From positions 1-64,000 of the forward strand of contig JANDLT010000013.1 of the NCBI GenBank assembly GCA_024330265.1: a stretch of DNA of 64,000 bases, read 5' to 3'. Within the stretch, counting starts at the first letter, position 1. Each line of letters starts with the position of its first letter. The notes under the pieces are model-generated. The model was not told where the DNA came from, did no database searches, and was given only the letters and a program-made list of their open reading frames with translations. Both the position numbers and the translations under genes were made by a program. Positions 12,089 through 20,653 of this stretch are shown here, one piece after another. The stretch comes from Pyrinomonadaceae bacterium MAG19_C2-C3. GTDB taxonomy: Bacteria > Acidobacteriota > Blastocatellia > Pyrinomonadales > Pyrinomonadaceae.

Positions 12089-12132
12089 CGGGCGCGTGCC
12101 TACATTTGAAGGCACGCGCCCGTCAAATCTTT
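12089..12132 (+). terminator. Hairpin after rpsO
   Basis: A 12-base perfect stem CGGGCGCGTGCC / GGCACGCGCCCG with a 10-base loop, 18 bases after the rpsO stop. The T tail is weak (TCAAATCTTT), so it may be an attenuator or processing site rather than a full terminator between rpsO and pnp. Confidence 0.55.
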
Positions 12133-12300
12133 AACGTCCGCCAAACCACCCAAGAGTCACCCGGAAGCTAAAAGTCACACGCCCCCGCCTCTCCCGAAAA
12201 AAGATTGGCAAGCAGCTTGCGACGATGCCGAACGTGACGGCTAAAGATTACCGAATCGGGATGCAGCCGAGTTCAATTTCTGTCCACCGTAAAAGTACAC

Positions 12301-12356
12301 GCGGCGCGTCGAATCGTTCATGTTTGATGAACGGTTGACGCGCCGCCTTTGTTTGT
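12301..12356 (+). promoter_or_regulatory. Long hairpin in the pnp leader
   Basis: The stem GCGGCGCGTC...CGTTCA pairs with TGAACG...GACGCGCCGC (about 17 pairs with two mismatched spots), followed by CTTTGTTT. It lies about 190 bases before the pnp start. In enterobacteria a leader stem-loop cut by RNase III controls pnp; this hairpin is in the right place for a similar role, but that is inference. The rest of the 12071-12540 gap shows no gene. Confidence 0.45.
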
Positions 12357-12540
12357 CACCGCCTTTGTTCGCACACGCTTTGTAGAGAATCGTTTTCGAT
12401 GTGGAATAATTCGGTGACACCACAATCAACCGCCGAAAATCAAAGCACCGATTCGCACGCAGGCGGATGAGACGCCGCGCCACATAAATTAAGAAGACAA
12501 GCGAAATCGGTCGCACGAATTTGTTTAAGGAGAAAAAGTT

Positions 12541-14727
12541 ATGCCCGCAGAAAAATACATGAAGGAATCCATCAAGGTCGGTGAACGCGAAATGACCGTC
12601 GAAACGGGTCGCGTCGCCAAGCAAGCCGATGGAGCAGTCGTCGTCACCTACGGCGAGACGATGGTTTTAGTGACCGCCGTCGGAGCGCAAACCCCGCGTG
12701 AAGGAATTGATTTCTTTCCTCTGACCGTCGAATACCGCGAATCATTCAGTTCCGCCGGACGCATTCCCGGCAATTACTTCAGGCGCGAAGGTCGCCCGAA
12801 CGAAAAAGAAGTTTTGACGTGTCGCTTGATTGACCGTCCATGTCGCCCTCTGTTCACCGAAGGCTTTAAGAACGAAACGCAAATCGTCGCCACAGTCCTT
12901 TCCGCCGATGATGAAAACGACCCGGACATCGTGGCGATGAACGGTGCTTCGTGCGCCCTGTATCTGTCCGACATTCCATTTCCGCAGCCGATTGCCGCCG
13001 TCCGCGTCGGACTCGCCGAAGGGCGATACATCATCAATCCGACTTATGACGAACTGCGCGAATCGAGTCTTAATCTTATCGTCGCCGGAACGGAAGAAGC
13101 GATTGCGATGGTCGAAGCCGGAGCGTCGGAAGTCTCGGAAGAAATCGTCGTCGAAGCCTTGATGCTCGCGCACAAGGAAATCAACCGTTTGTGTCGCTGG
13201 CAGAAGGAACTCTACCGCGCCCTTGAAATCAAGAAGCGCGACGTTGCCGAAGCCTCTCCGGTTGACGAAGCTTTGCGACGCACGATTGAAGACAAATACA
13301 CCGAACCGCTTCGCGCTGCCTTAGACACCACGACGCAGGGCAAGCTTTCGTCTTACGCGACGGTTGACCGGCTGAAAAAAGAGGTTGGCGAAATGTACCC
13401 GGAAGATGACGCGAACGCCCGCGCGGTCGCCAAAAAGGTTTTCAACGAACTGAAAGAAAAAGTTTTCCGCGATGATATTTTGAACAAACGCCGCCGCTCC
13501 GATGGTCGCCGCTTCGGTGAAATTCGTCAGGTCACGGGCGAAGTCGGTTGGCTTCCGCGCGTTCACGGCTCGGCACTTTTCACGCGCGGTGAAACGCAAT
13601 CCATCGTCACCGCGACTTTGGGAACGAAGGACGACGAGCAGTTTATGGACGACCTTGAGAAGGGCGAAACCAAACGTCGCTTTATGCTCAATTATAATTT
13701 CCCGCCGTTCTCGGTCGGTGAAACGGGTCGCGTCGGCTCAACGAGTCGCCGCGAAATCGGTCACGGCGCGCTCGCCCGCCGCGCTCTCGATTATGTACTG
13801 CCCGATGATAAAGATTTTCCTTACGCGATGCGCGTCGTTTCCGACATCACGGAATCAAACGGTTCATCTTCGATGGCGACGGTCTGCGGCGGCGCACTCG
13901 CATTGATGGATGCCGGCGTACCGCTCAAAGCTCCGGTCGCGGGCGTGGCGATGGGCTTGGTGATGGACGGCAATAAGTACGCGATTCTATCGGACATCGC
14001 GGGCGCAGAAGACCACTACGGCGACATGGATTTCAAAGTCGCGGGAACACGCGAAGGCATCACCGCCCTTCAGATGGACATTAAAATCGCGGGCATCAAC
14101 GCCCAAATCATGGCGGAGGCTTTAGACCAAGCGAAGCGCGGCAGGCTTCACATCCTCGACATCATGGAAACGATTCTTGCCGAACCGCGCGCGGAACTTT
14201 CCAAACACGCCCCACGCATCATCACGATAAAGATTAACCCCGACAAAATCCGCGACATCATCGGACCCGGCGGCAAGATGATTCGTTCCATCGTCGAAGA
14301 GACGGGCGCGAAAATTGATGTCGAAGATGACGGCACGGTCTTTATCTCGACCTCTGACGGGGAAGCCGCGCAAGCCGCCGTCAACCGCATCAGAGGCTTG
14401 ACGGCGGAAGCCGAAGTCGGCGCGATTTATACCGGCACGGTGTCGCGCATCGTAGATTTCGGAGCGTTCATAGAAATCTTTCCCGGCACGGACGGACTGC
14501 TTCACATCTCCGAAATCGCACCGCACCGCGTCCGCGAAGTGCGCGACGAACTCAAGGAAGGTCAGCAAGTTACCGTCAAATGCATTGGCAAAGAAGGCAA
14601 TAAAATTAAATTGTCGCGCAAGTCTTTATTGCGTGAAGAACAAGCCCGCACGAATGGTGCGTCGGGTGAAAACGCCGCGCCACAGACGGAAGACGACGCG
14701 GCGCGTGCCGCGACCGAAGGCGAGTAA
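12541..14727 (+). CDS. pnp: Polyribonucleotide nucleotidyltransferase (PNPase)
   Basis: 728 residues. Order: RNase PH domain 1 (about 10-145), helical linker (about 150-300), catalytic RNase PH domain 2 (about 320-545) with the phosphate site SSSMATVCGG and metal-binding acidic residues in GDMDFKVAGT and LQMDIKIAG, then a KH domain with the GxxG loop (IIGPGGKMI) and an S1 domain (GTVSRIVDFGAFIEI). It degrades RNA 3' to 5' by phosphorolysis as a trimer and is part of mRNA turnover. The start has the strong site AAGGAG. The C-terminal 30 residues are acidic and Ala-rich, as in relatives. Confidence 0.97.
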   Translation: MPAEKYMKESIKVGEREMTVETGRVAKQADGAVVVTYGETMVLVTAVGAQTPREGIDFFPLTVEYRESFSSAGRIPGNYFRREGRPNEKEVLTCRLIDRPCRPLFTEGFKNETQIVATVLSADDENDPDIVAMNGASCALYLSDIPFPQPIAAVRVGLAEGRYIINPTYDELRESSLNLIVAGTEEAIAMVEAGASEVSEEIVVEALMLAHKEINRLCRWQKELYRALEIKKRDVAEASPVDEALRRTIEDKYTEPLRAALDTTTQGKLSSYATVDRLKKEVGEMYPEDDANARAVAKKVFNELKEKVFRDDILNKRRRSDGRRFGEIRQVTGEVGWLPRVHGSALFTRGETQSIVTATLGTKDDEQFMDDLEKGETKRRFMLNYNFPPFSVGETGRVGSTSRREIGHGALARRALDYVLPDDKDFPYAMRVVSDITESNGSSSMATVCGGALALMDAGVPLKAPVAGVAMGLVMDGNKYAILSDIAGAEDHYGDMDFKVAGTREGITALQMDIKIAGINAQIMAEALDQAKRGRLHILDIMETILAEPRAELSKHAPRIITIKINPDKIRDIIGPGGKMIRSIVEETGAKIDVEDDGTVFISTSDGEAAQAAVNRIRGLTAEAEVGAIYTGTVSRIVDFGAFIEIFPGTDGLLHISEIAPHRVREVRDELKEGQQVTVKCIGKEGNKIKLSRKSLLREEQARTNGASGENAAPQTEDDAARAATEGE

Positions 14728-14768
14728 CAACGGACTCGCCAACCGTCATTAAACTTTTGAATCAAAAG

Positions 14769-14800
14769 AGGTTTGTCGTCGCGCGGCGGCAAACCTTTTT
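14769..14800 (+). terminator. Terminator of pnp
   Basis: AGGTTTG...CAAACCT stem with a GC-rich apical part, followed by TTTTT. A classic rho-independent signal about 40 bases after the stop codon. Confidence 0.85.
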
Positions 14801-14802
14801 GC

Positions 14803-14832
14803 TTGACATGCTTTGCGCGGTGCTTTAATAAT
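14803..14832 (+). promoter_or_regulatory. Promoter for the PEP-CTERM gene pair
   Basis: TTGACA (14803-14808) and AATAAT (14827-14832) are separated by 18 bases. The promoter starts directly after the pnp terminator. The transcript would have a leader of about 275 bases before the ATG at 15112; no other gene is visible in that leader. Confidence 0.55.
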
Positions 14833-15111
14833 AGCCGACTTGGGAATTTGGAAATCCCTGTATATTCCGCCTTTTCTTTACCCACTGAAGGCAACGGCGG
14901 CGCGCCGAATTCCTTCATGGCAGTAATAATTCGACGGTTTCACGCGCCCACCGATTCAAGACGATTGAGAAATACAATCGTCTCACGAAGTTCAGAACTT
15001 TGACTTCGATTTCCAGCACGACACCAAAAGCCCTCGCTCGATTTATCGGCGTGAACACTCAAAAGCCGTTTGTTCAAAGGCACAAAAGTCGTCTAAGGAG
15101 TGTCTGAAATT

Positions 15112-15750
15112 ATGCATCGAGCCATCCGCCCAATAGCTGTGATGCTTGGATTTATGTTCGTCGTCGCCGCACCCGCCCGCGCGTCGTCCGTGACTTACTC
15201 GGATGTCGAGCAGACGGTTGCGATAGGACGCAGTAATAACGCGATTCGCCTTCGCATGGTCACGCCACAGGACATGACCATTTCCGGCGTCACCGCCTCT
15301 GATACTGATACGAACACGACTTCAAACACACCACAAACCAACCCCGTGACGGAGACGATGAACATCGTTCCCGCCGCCGTTATTGCCAGCCAGGACGGTG
15401 GCAACGTACAGGAAATTCAAGTCGGAGACGTGACCGGAACGATTTGCGATTGCGGCGAAATCTTCATCCCACGCGGCGAAACCGCGGGTGGTTTCCCGAA
15501 ATACCCGCTGCTCGCTCTCGGCGTGATTCCGTTCTTATTCTTGAATCGTGACGGCGACCGCACACCGATAACAATACCGCCGACAATACCGCCGACTCCA
15601 GTACCGACTCCGCCAATCCCCGAACCCGCGACGATTATTCTTCTCGGTTCAGGACTCGCCGCGTTGGGTGCGGGTGCGCGTCGCCGCCGTCGCGCTCAAG
15701 CGGACAAACTCGATGAACTTGGTAACGCCACAGTCGCGGAGGAGGTTTAA
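15112..15750 (+). CDS. PEP-CTERM sorting-domain protein
   Basis: 212 residues from the ATG at 15112, with AAGGAG 11 bases upstream (a GTG at 15100 is the alternative). It has a signal peptide (IAVMLGFMFVVAAPARA), then a Ser/Thr/Asn-rich extracellular part, a Pro/Thr linker, and the tripartite C-terminal signal: PEPATIILLGSGLAALG followed by an Arg cluster (RRRRR). This is the sorting tag removed by an exosortase during export of surface proteins. No exosortase gene is in the window. It lies 2 bases before the OmpA-like gene and probably shares a transcript with it. Confidence 0.85.
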   Translation: MHRAIRPIAVMLGFMFVVAAPARASSVTYSDVEQTVAIGRSNNAIRLRMVTPQDMTISGVTASDTDTNTTSNTPQTNPVTETMNIVPAAVIASQDGGNVQEIQVGDVTGTICDCGEIFIPRGETAGGFPKYPLLALGVIPFLFLNRDGDRTPITIPPTIPPTPVPTPPIPEPATIILLGSGLAALGAGARRRRRAQADKLDELGNATVAEEV

Positions 15751-15752
15751 TT

Positions 15753-16796
15753 ATGACATCACCACGCCGCGCATCGCTTAAAGTTACCCCTACATCATTC
15801 ATCTCTGTATCGGGTTTTTCAATCAAAGCCTTCGCCGTTCTTTTCGTCGCTCTCATCATCGTCGCGTCGGCTTCCGTCGCGGAGGCGCAGAACGATTCGC
15901 GCACCGTCCGCACTTCGTCCAAACGTCGCGGGACTACTCCGGCTTACGGGCGTATCGAACTGACGACGACGACCGGAGAGTATCCCGTCAGTGTTGACGG
16001 GCAACCGAACGGCACATCGTCTCCGACCGTTCGTTACCTCGACCTTGAGCCGGGAAGCCGCACCGTCGAAGTCCAATTTCCGAACGGCGCGAAATACGTC
16101 AACACGTTCAACATCATCGCCGGACGCAAATACTGCATCGTGCTAAATTATCGCCCGCGCACCGTTCGCATCGAAAATCCGGTTGTCTCGCCGTGTCCGT
16201 ACACCGTCGCGGTTTCCGCTCCGGCATCGGTCAGCGACGGCGACTTGATAACCTTCACTTCCGATGCCGCGTACAACGGCGCGTCCGCTCTCAACTATAC
16301 ATGGACGGTCAGTCCCGCCGCCGCGCGCATCACTTCGGGTGCGGGAACGCCGACCGTGACCGTTGATTCGACGGGTTTAGGAAACCAACGTGTGACCGCG
16401 ATTCTCGTCGTGGATGACGGTTCTGGCGACCGTAATTGTCGTCAATCCGCGCAGGCTTCAACCGCGATACTCACGCCCGTCCTCACGCCCGTCACCCCTA
16501 CGCGCTTCGATGAATTTCCGTCCGTTAATTTCGACGATGATAAAGCCCGCCTCGATAACCTTGCGATTGAGTTGCAGAACGCACCGACCGCGACCGGCTA
16601 CATCATCATCTATCAAGGACGCCGTTCATCACCGCGCGCTTACGACCGCTTGACCAATCGCACGCGCAACTATCTCGTCAACACGCGCGGCATTGATGCA
16701 AGCCGCGTCACCGTCGTAGGCGGCGGACAACGCGAACGCGATTACTTTGAACTCTATATCGTGCCGCGTGGTGCCGAACCGCCGCAGCCTCGATAA
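15753..16796 (+). CDS. Secreted protein with PEGA-like, PKD-like and OmpA-like parts
   Basis: 347 residues with a very strong ribosome site (GGAGGAGG). A long N-terminus precedes a hydrophobic export segment (about 28-46, ending VAEAQ). Next come a PEGA-like strand repeat (YPVSVDGQPNG, LEPGSRTVEV), a PKD/Ig-like segment (YTWTVSPAAARITSG) and a C-terminal region patterned like OmpA C-terminal domains (LDNLAIELQNAP, RTRNYLVNTRGIDASRV), which bind peptidoglycan. The domain names are from pattern only. With the PEP-CTERM gene it forms a two-gene surface-protein unit. Confidence 0.7.
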   Translation: MTSPRRASLKVTPTSFISVSGFSIKAFAVLFVALIIVASASVAEAQNDSRTVRTSSKRRGTTPAYGRIELTTTTGEYPVSVDGQPNGTSSPTVRYLDLEPGSRTVEVQFPNGAKYVNTFNIIAGRKYCIVLNYRPRTVRIENPVVSPCPYTVAVSAPASVSDGDLITFTSDAAYNGASALNYTWTVSPAAARITSGAGTPTVTVDSTGLGNQRVTAILVVDDGSGDRNCRQSAQASTAILTPVLTPVTPTRFDEFPSVNFDDDKARLDNLAIELQNAPTATGYIIIYQGRRSSPRAYDRLTNRTRNYLVNTRGIDASRVTVVGGGQRERDYFELYIVPRGAEPPQPR

Positions 16797-16828
16797 AGTA
16801 GAAATTAGAAGTTAGAAAGTAGAAATAA

Positions 16829-16866
16829 AAAAGGCGAAAGTTGAGCAATCAGCTTTCGCCTTTTCG
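16829..16866 (+). terminator. Terminator after the OmpA-like gene
   Basis: The stem AAAAGGCGAAAG / CTTTCGCCTTTT has a 12-base loop. The 30 bases between the stop and the stem are degenerate GTAGAAA/TTAGAAA heptamers, like the arm units at 55972. Confidence 0.8.
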
Positions 16867-16962
16867 CTTGTGGTGAAAGCTGTTCGGGTGAAATCTGTTA
16901 AACTTCGTCGCTTAAAGATTCAAGACTTAAAAGAGATTTAAGAGAGGACATAGAAACTTTTC

Positions 16963-18384
16963 GTGGCAGCACCGAACATCGAAACTATTGTCAGTCTGGC
17001 GAAGCGTCGTGGCTTCGTCTTTCCGTCGTCGGAAATTTACGGGGGGTTAGGCAGTTCTTGGGACTACGCGCCTCTAGGCGTTGAACTGGCAAACAACGTC
17101 AAGGCGGCGTGGTGGAGATGGATGGTTTATGAGCGCGACGATATGGAAGGCTTGGATTCTTCAATAATCTTAAACCGCAAAGTTTGGAAGTATTCGGGAC
17201 ACGAAGACACGTTTAGCGACCCGCTGGTTGATTGCCGTAACTGTCAAAATCGTATGCGCGCCGATAAGTTGGATTTACCCGCTGGCTTCGCTTCGATTGA
17301 AGAAGCCATCCGGCACAAAGCCGTTAAATGCACGAACTGCGGCGAAACGGATTTAACCGAACCGCGTCCGTTTAATTTAATGTTTCGCACACAAATCGGC
17401 GCGGCATCGGCGGAAGACGACCCGAACGCCCTCGCTTATCTTCGACCCGAAACGGCGCAGGGGATTTTCATAAACTACCTCAACGTGCAAACCGCGATGC
17501 GCCGCAAGCTTCCGTTTGGCATCGCGCAAATCGGCAAAAGCTTTCGTAACGAAGTCACGCCCGGCAACTTCATATTCCGCACGCGCGAGTTTGAACAGAT
17601 GGAGATGGAGTATTTCGTCCGACCCGGCGAAGACGATGCCGCGCTCAATTTTTGGGTCAAAGCCTGTTTCGATTGGTACGCGCGGCTTGGCATCAATCCC
17701 GACAATTTGAAACTTTACGAACAACCGAAAAAAGAACTCGCGCACTATGCCAAGCGCACCGTTGATATTCTCTATCGCTTCTTCCCCGAACGCGACGACG
17801 AAACGAAGCGATGGGATGAACTGATGGGCATCGCCAACCGCACCGACTTCGACCTTAAAACTCACTCCAAGAAACCCGAAGATGCGGAAGGCAAAAGATT
17901 GAATCCCGATTCGACCGAAGACCTTTCATACTTCGACGAAGCGTCAAAAGAACGATTCTATCCGTTTGTCATCGAACCCGCCGCCGGAGTCAATCGTTCG
18001 GTTCTCGCGTTCTTGATGGATGCTTATACAGAGCGCGAAACCGACAAAGGCGAAAAGCGCGTCATCTTAAAACTGCATCCACAACTCGCGCCCATCAAAG
18101 TCGCCGTGCTTCCACTTGCCAAGAACAAACCCGAAATCGTAGGCATGGCGCGCACCCTCAAACATCAACTTCAACCACATCTTCGCGCCGTCTATGACGA
18201 TACCGGCGGCATCGGCAAACTCTACGCCCGCCAAGACGAAATCGGCACGCCCTTCTGCGTCACCGTTGACCATGAATCTTTGGAAGACGAAGCCGTGACG
18301 GTGCGCGATAGAGATACTTGGGAGCAACAGCGCGTCAAGATTGGGGAACTTAGAAACCATCTGATGAAGCGTTTGAAAAACTAA
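16963..18384 (+). CDS. glyQS: Glycyl-tRNA synthetase, single-chain (alpha2) class II type
   Basis: 473 residues; charges tRNA-Gly in the cytoplasm. This is the dimeric type found in Gram-positives, archaea and eukaryotes rather than the alpha2beta2 GlyQ/GlyS of enterobacteria. Visible signs: RRGFVFPSSEIYGG near the start, the zinc-binding pairs DCRNCQNR and CTNCGETD, RPETAQGIF, motif 2 (KSFRNEVTPGN...RTREFEQMEMEYF), motif 3 (EPAAGVNRSVLAFL), and the anticodon-binding domain over the last 110 residues. The start is GTG at 16963; AGAGAGGA lies about 15 bases upstream. Confidence 0.95.
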   Translation: MAAPNIETIVSLAKRRGFVFPSSEIYGGLGSSWDYAPLGVELANNVKAAWWRWMVYERDDMEGLDSSIILNRKVWKYSGHEDTFSDPLVDCRNCQNRMRADKLDLPAGFASIEEAIRHKAVKCTNCGETDLTEPRPFNLMFRTQIGAASAEDDPNALAYLRPETAQGIFINYLNVQTAMRRKLPFGIAQIGKSFRNEVTPGNFIFRTREFEQMEMEYFVRPGEDDAALNFWVKACFDWYARLGINPDNLKLYEQPKKELAHYAKRTVDILYRFFPERDDETKRWDELMGIANRTDFDLKTHSKKPEDAEGKRLNPDSTEDLSYFDEASKERFYPFVIEPAAGVNRSVLAFLMDAYTERETDKGEKRVILKLHPQLAPIKVAVLPLAKNKPEIVGMARTLKHQLQPHLRAVYDDTGGIGKLYARQDEIGTPFCVTVDHESLEDEAVTVRDRDTWEQQRVKIGELRNHLMKRLKN

Positions 18385-18463
18385 CCGCGCTTTTCAACCA
18401 CATTGCTTTTGAACTTGCACGCACGATTAGTTAGGTGCTTATTTGACCTAGAGGTATTTAGAG

Positions 18464-18793
18464 ATGAAAAAATACGGTGTCTTTATTATTGTCTTAATTA
18501 TGTTCATCCTTCAAGTCTTTCTAATAGTGTCGAGCAGTCGAGCAAATGAAAGATTTTATGAGCGGATGAGGCAAGATACTACCGCGCTAAACGAGCGTCT
18601 GCGGGAAGAGGGTATGCCTCCAAATCAGGTTGCTTCCATTACATCAACTCTGAAGATTGTGCAATTTAACGTAAGTTCTTATGTACATCAGAGCAGCACT
18701 ATCACTATTTTGGGAATGCTCCCCATCGCTTTCTTGTCGGTAATGATTGCTACAGGAATCGCTGCTAGGGTTAGTGATAAGAGTGAAAAATGA
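18464..18793 (+). CDS. Small two-helix membrane protein, unlike its neighbours in composition
   Basis: 109 residues. Hydrophobic helices at about 5-24 and 80-100 flank a charged loop (RQDTTALNERLREEGMPPNQV). The gene is visibly richer in A and T, with codons such as ATT, TTA and GTA that neighbours avoid, which suggests recent arrival or relaxed selection. A weak GAGG-type site lies before the ATG. No family was recognised. Confidence 0.6.
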   Translation: MKKYGVFIIVLIMFILQVFLIVSSSRANERFYERMRQDTTALNERLREEGMPPNQVASITSTLKIVQFNVSSYVHQSSTITILGMLPIAFLSVMIATGIAARVSDKSEK

Positions 18794-18865
18794 TTGGCAT
18801 CAACTTATAAGCAGAACCATTTAATCGTTACCACCTGTGTTTCGCTAAACTTCGATTTTTAATTT

Positions 18866-19300
18866 ATGGCTATCGTCAAAAAACGTAACGAGCAAACCGA
18901 GTCGCGCTTGCTTCTCGAATCAGATGAACCCGTCGAACTGCCCGCCGCGCAAGTTGATGAGCGCGCGTTAGTCGTGCAGTTTGAACAACACAAACCTTTC
19001 ATTCCCGAACTGCTTGAGACGTTGCGCGAAGGCACGATTGCCGAACTCGTCCCCGTGATGCGCGACGGTTCGACGTTTGCGATTCACACACAGACGCGCA
19101 CGTTCTGGATAAAAATCTGGCACACGTCCGAAGACATGACGACGATTGACCGCGTACAGGTCATCAGTTGTTTGCCTTCGACGCGCGGCGTGCGCGTGAT
19201 GGTGGATGATATGGATGACGATGATATGTTTGAAGATGATGAGGACGCGGACGACGAAGCATATAACGAACCCAATGACGGGCATGAATCGCGTTATTGA
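18866..19300 (+). CDS. Hypothetical protein with acidic tail, coupled to cca
   Basis: 144 residues, soluble. The folded part (about 25-110) contains no motif I recognise (ELLETLREGTIAELVPVM, HTQTRTFWIKIW). The last 35 residues are almost all Asp and Glu (VDDMDDDDMFEDDEDADDE). Its 3' end overlaps the start of cca by 17-26 bases in another frame, so the two are probably co-translated. A role linked to RNA metabolism is only a guess from position. Confidence 0.65.
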   Translation: MAIVKKRNEQTESRLLLESDEPVELPAAQVDERALVVQFEQHKPFIPELLETLREGTIAELVPVMRDGSTFAIHTQTRTFWIKIWHTSEDMTTIDRVQVISCLPSTRGVRVMVDDMDDDDMFEDDEDADDEAYNEPNDGHESRY

Positions 19301-20564
19301 AATCGCCCGCACGGTGCAGATGGAAGGCGGGCGTCTGCTTCTCGTCGGCGGGTGCGTGCGCGATAAATTGATGGGGCGCACGCCGAAGGATTTCGATGCG
19401 GAAGTTTATGGTATCGAACAACGTGCCTTGCGCGATTTATTGAAACGCTTCGGGCGCGTCTCGACGGTCGGAGAATCGTTCACGGTTTATAAATTAGGAA
19501 ACGATTTGGATATTTCCCTGCCGCGCCGCGAACGAAAACAAGGGCGCGGGCATCGCGGCTTCGTCGTCGAAGGCGACCACACGATGACGCCCGAAGAAGC
19601 CGCGCGCCGCCGCGACTTCACCATCAATGCGATTCTCGAAGACCCGCTCACAGGTGAAATCATTGACCCGTTCGACGGGCGTGAAGATTTGCGAAATAAA
19701 ATCTTGCGCGCCGTCGCGCCGGAAACTTTCGTTGAAGATTCATTGCGCGTGCTGCGTGCCGCGCAGTTCGCCGCGCGCTTTGAATTTGAAGTTGAAACAC
19801 AAACCATCGAACTTTGTCGCACCATTGATTTAACGGATTTGCCCGCCGAGCGCGTGTGGGGCGAACTGGAGAAACTGTTGCTTCACGCCTCTCGCCCATC
19901 GCGCGGTTTGCGATGGTTGCTGGTATTGCGGGCGATGTCGCAAGTCCTGCCGGAATTACACGTTCCGCGAAATTTGAAAAGAAACATAGGACGCATCTTC
20001 GTCACGATTGACAGGGCGCATGAAACGATAAACGACTTGCCGCACGCGCGTCAGGTGACGGTGATGCTCGCCGCATTGTGCCATGCTTTTCGGGATGAAG
20101 CGTTGACGCTCGCCATGCTCGAACGACTAAAGATTCACACGCTCGACGGCTTCGATGTGCGCGGTCAAGTTTTGTCCTTAGTGCGCGAACAGGCAAAGCC
20201 GTTTGAGATTTATCAAGCGCGTGAACAAAACGAAGCATGGAGCAACGGCGCGTTGCGACGACTCGCGGCGCGTTGCGAATTGAATCTTTTGTGGCTCGTC
20301 GCGTTGGCAAAATCTTTTACTGAAGAACATTTCGCGGTGTGCGAATGGTTTATCGAACGTGCGCGGAAGTTAAACATCGAACACGCGCCGCCGAAGCCTT
20401 TACTTCAAGGGCGACATTTGCAAGATATGGGATTGAAACCTTCGCCTTTGTTCGGTCGCATCATCGCGGCGGTTTATGAAATGCAGCTTGATGAGCGCGT
20501 AACGAACTTGGACGAAGCGCGGGCGGCGGCTGAGGATATAATTGCGACGAACATCTATGAGTGA
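19275..20564 (+). CDS. cca: CCA tRNA nucleotidyltransferase / poly(A) polymerase family
   Basis: 429 residues from the ATG at 19275 (19284 is also possible); a longer frame starts at 19206 within the preceding gene. The class II nucleotidyltransferase head shows [14 protein letters not shown] and the metal-binding pair Asp39-x-Asp41 ([11 protein letters not shown]). The template motif [10 protein letters not shown] follows, then the neck ([18 protein letters not shown]). The C-terminal half resembles the degenerate HD region of bacterial CCA enzymes. It adds or repairs the 3' CCA of tRNAs; both tRNA genes in this window lack an encoded CCA, which fits a need for this enzyme. Confidence 0.9.
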   Translation: MTGMNRVIEIARTVQMEGGRLLLVGGCVRDKLMGRTPKDFDAEVYGIEQRALRDLLKRFGRVSTVGESFTVYKLGNDLDISLPRRERKQGRGHRGFVVEGDHTMTPEEAARRRDFTINAILEDPLTGEIIDPFDGREDLRNKILRAVAPETFVEDSLRVLRAAQFAARFEFEVETQTIELCRTIDLTDLPAERVWGELEKLLLHASRPSRGLRWLLVLRAMSQVLPELHVPRNLKRNIGRIFVTIDRAHETINDLPHARQVTVMLAALCHAFRDEALTLAMLERLKIHTLDGFDVRGQVLSLVREQAKPFEIYQAREQNEAWSNGALRRLAARCELNLLWLVALAKSFTEEHFAVCEWFIERARKLNIEHAPPKPLLQGRHLQDMGLKPSPLFGRIIAAVYEMQLDERVTNLDEARAAAEDIIATNIYE

Positions 20565-20653
20565 AGTCGCGCATGACGTGTGAGACGATCAATCAAAGGA
20601 AGAGTAAATAGTGAATGGTAAAACGGAGTGGCTTTCGCCCGCTTGAGAAACGA

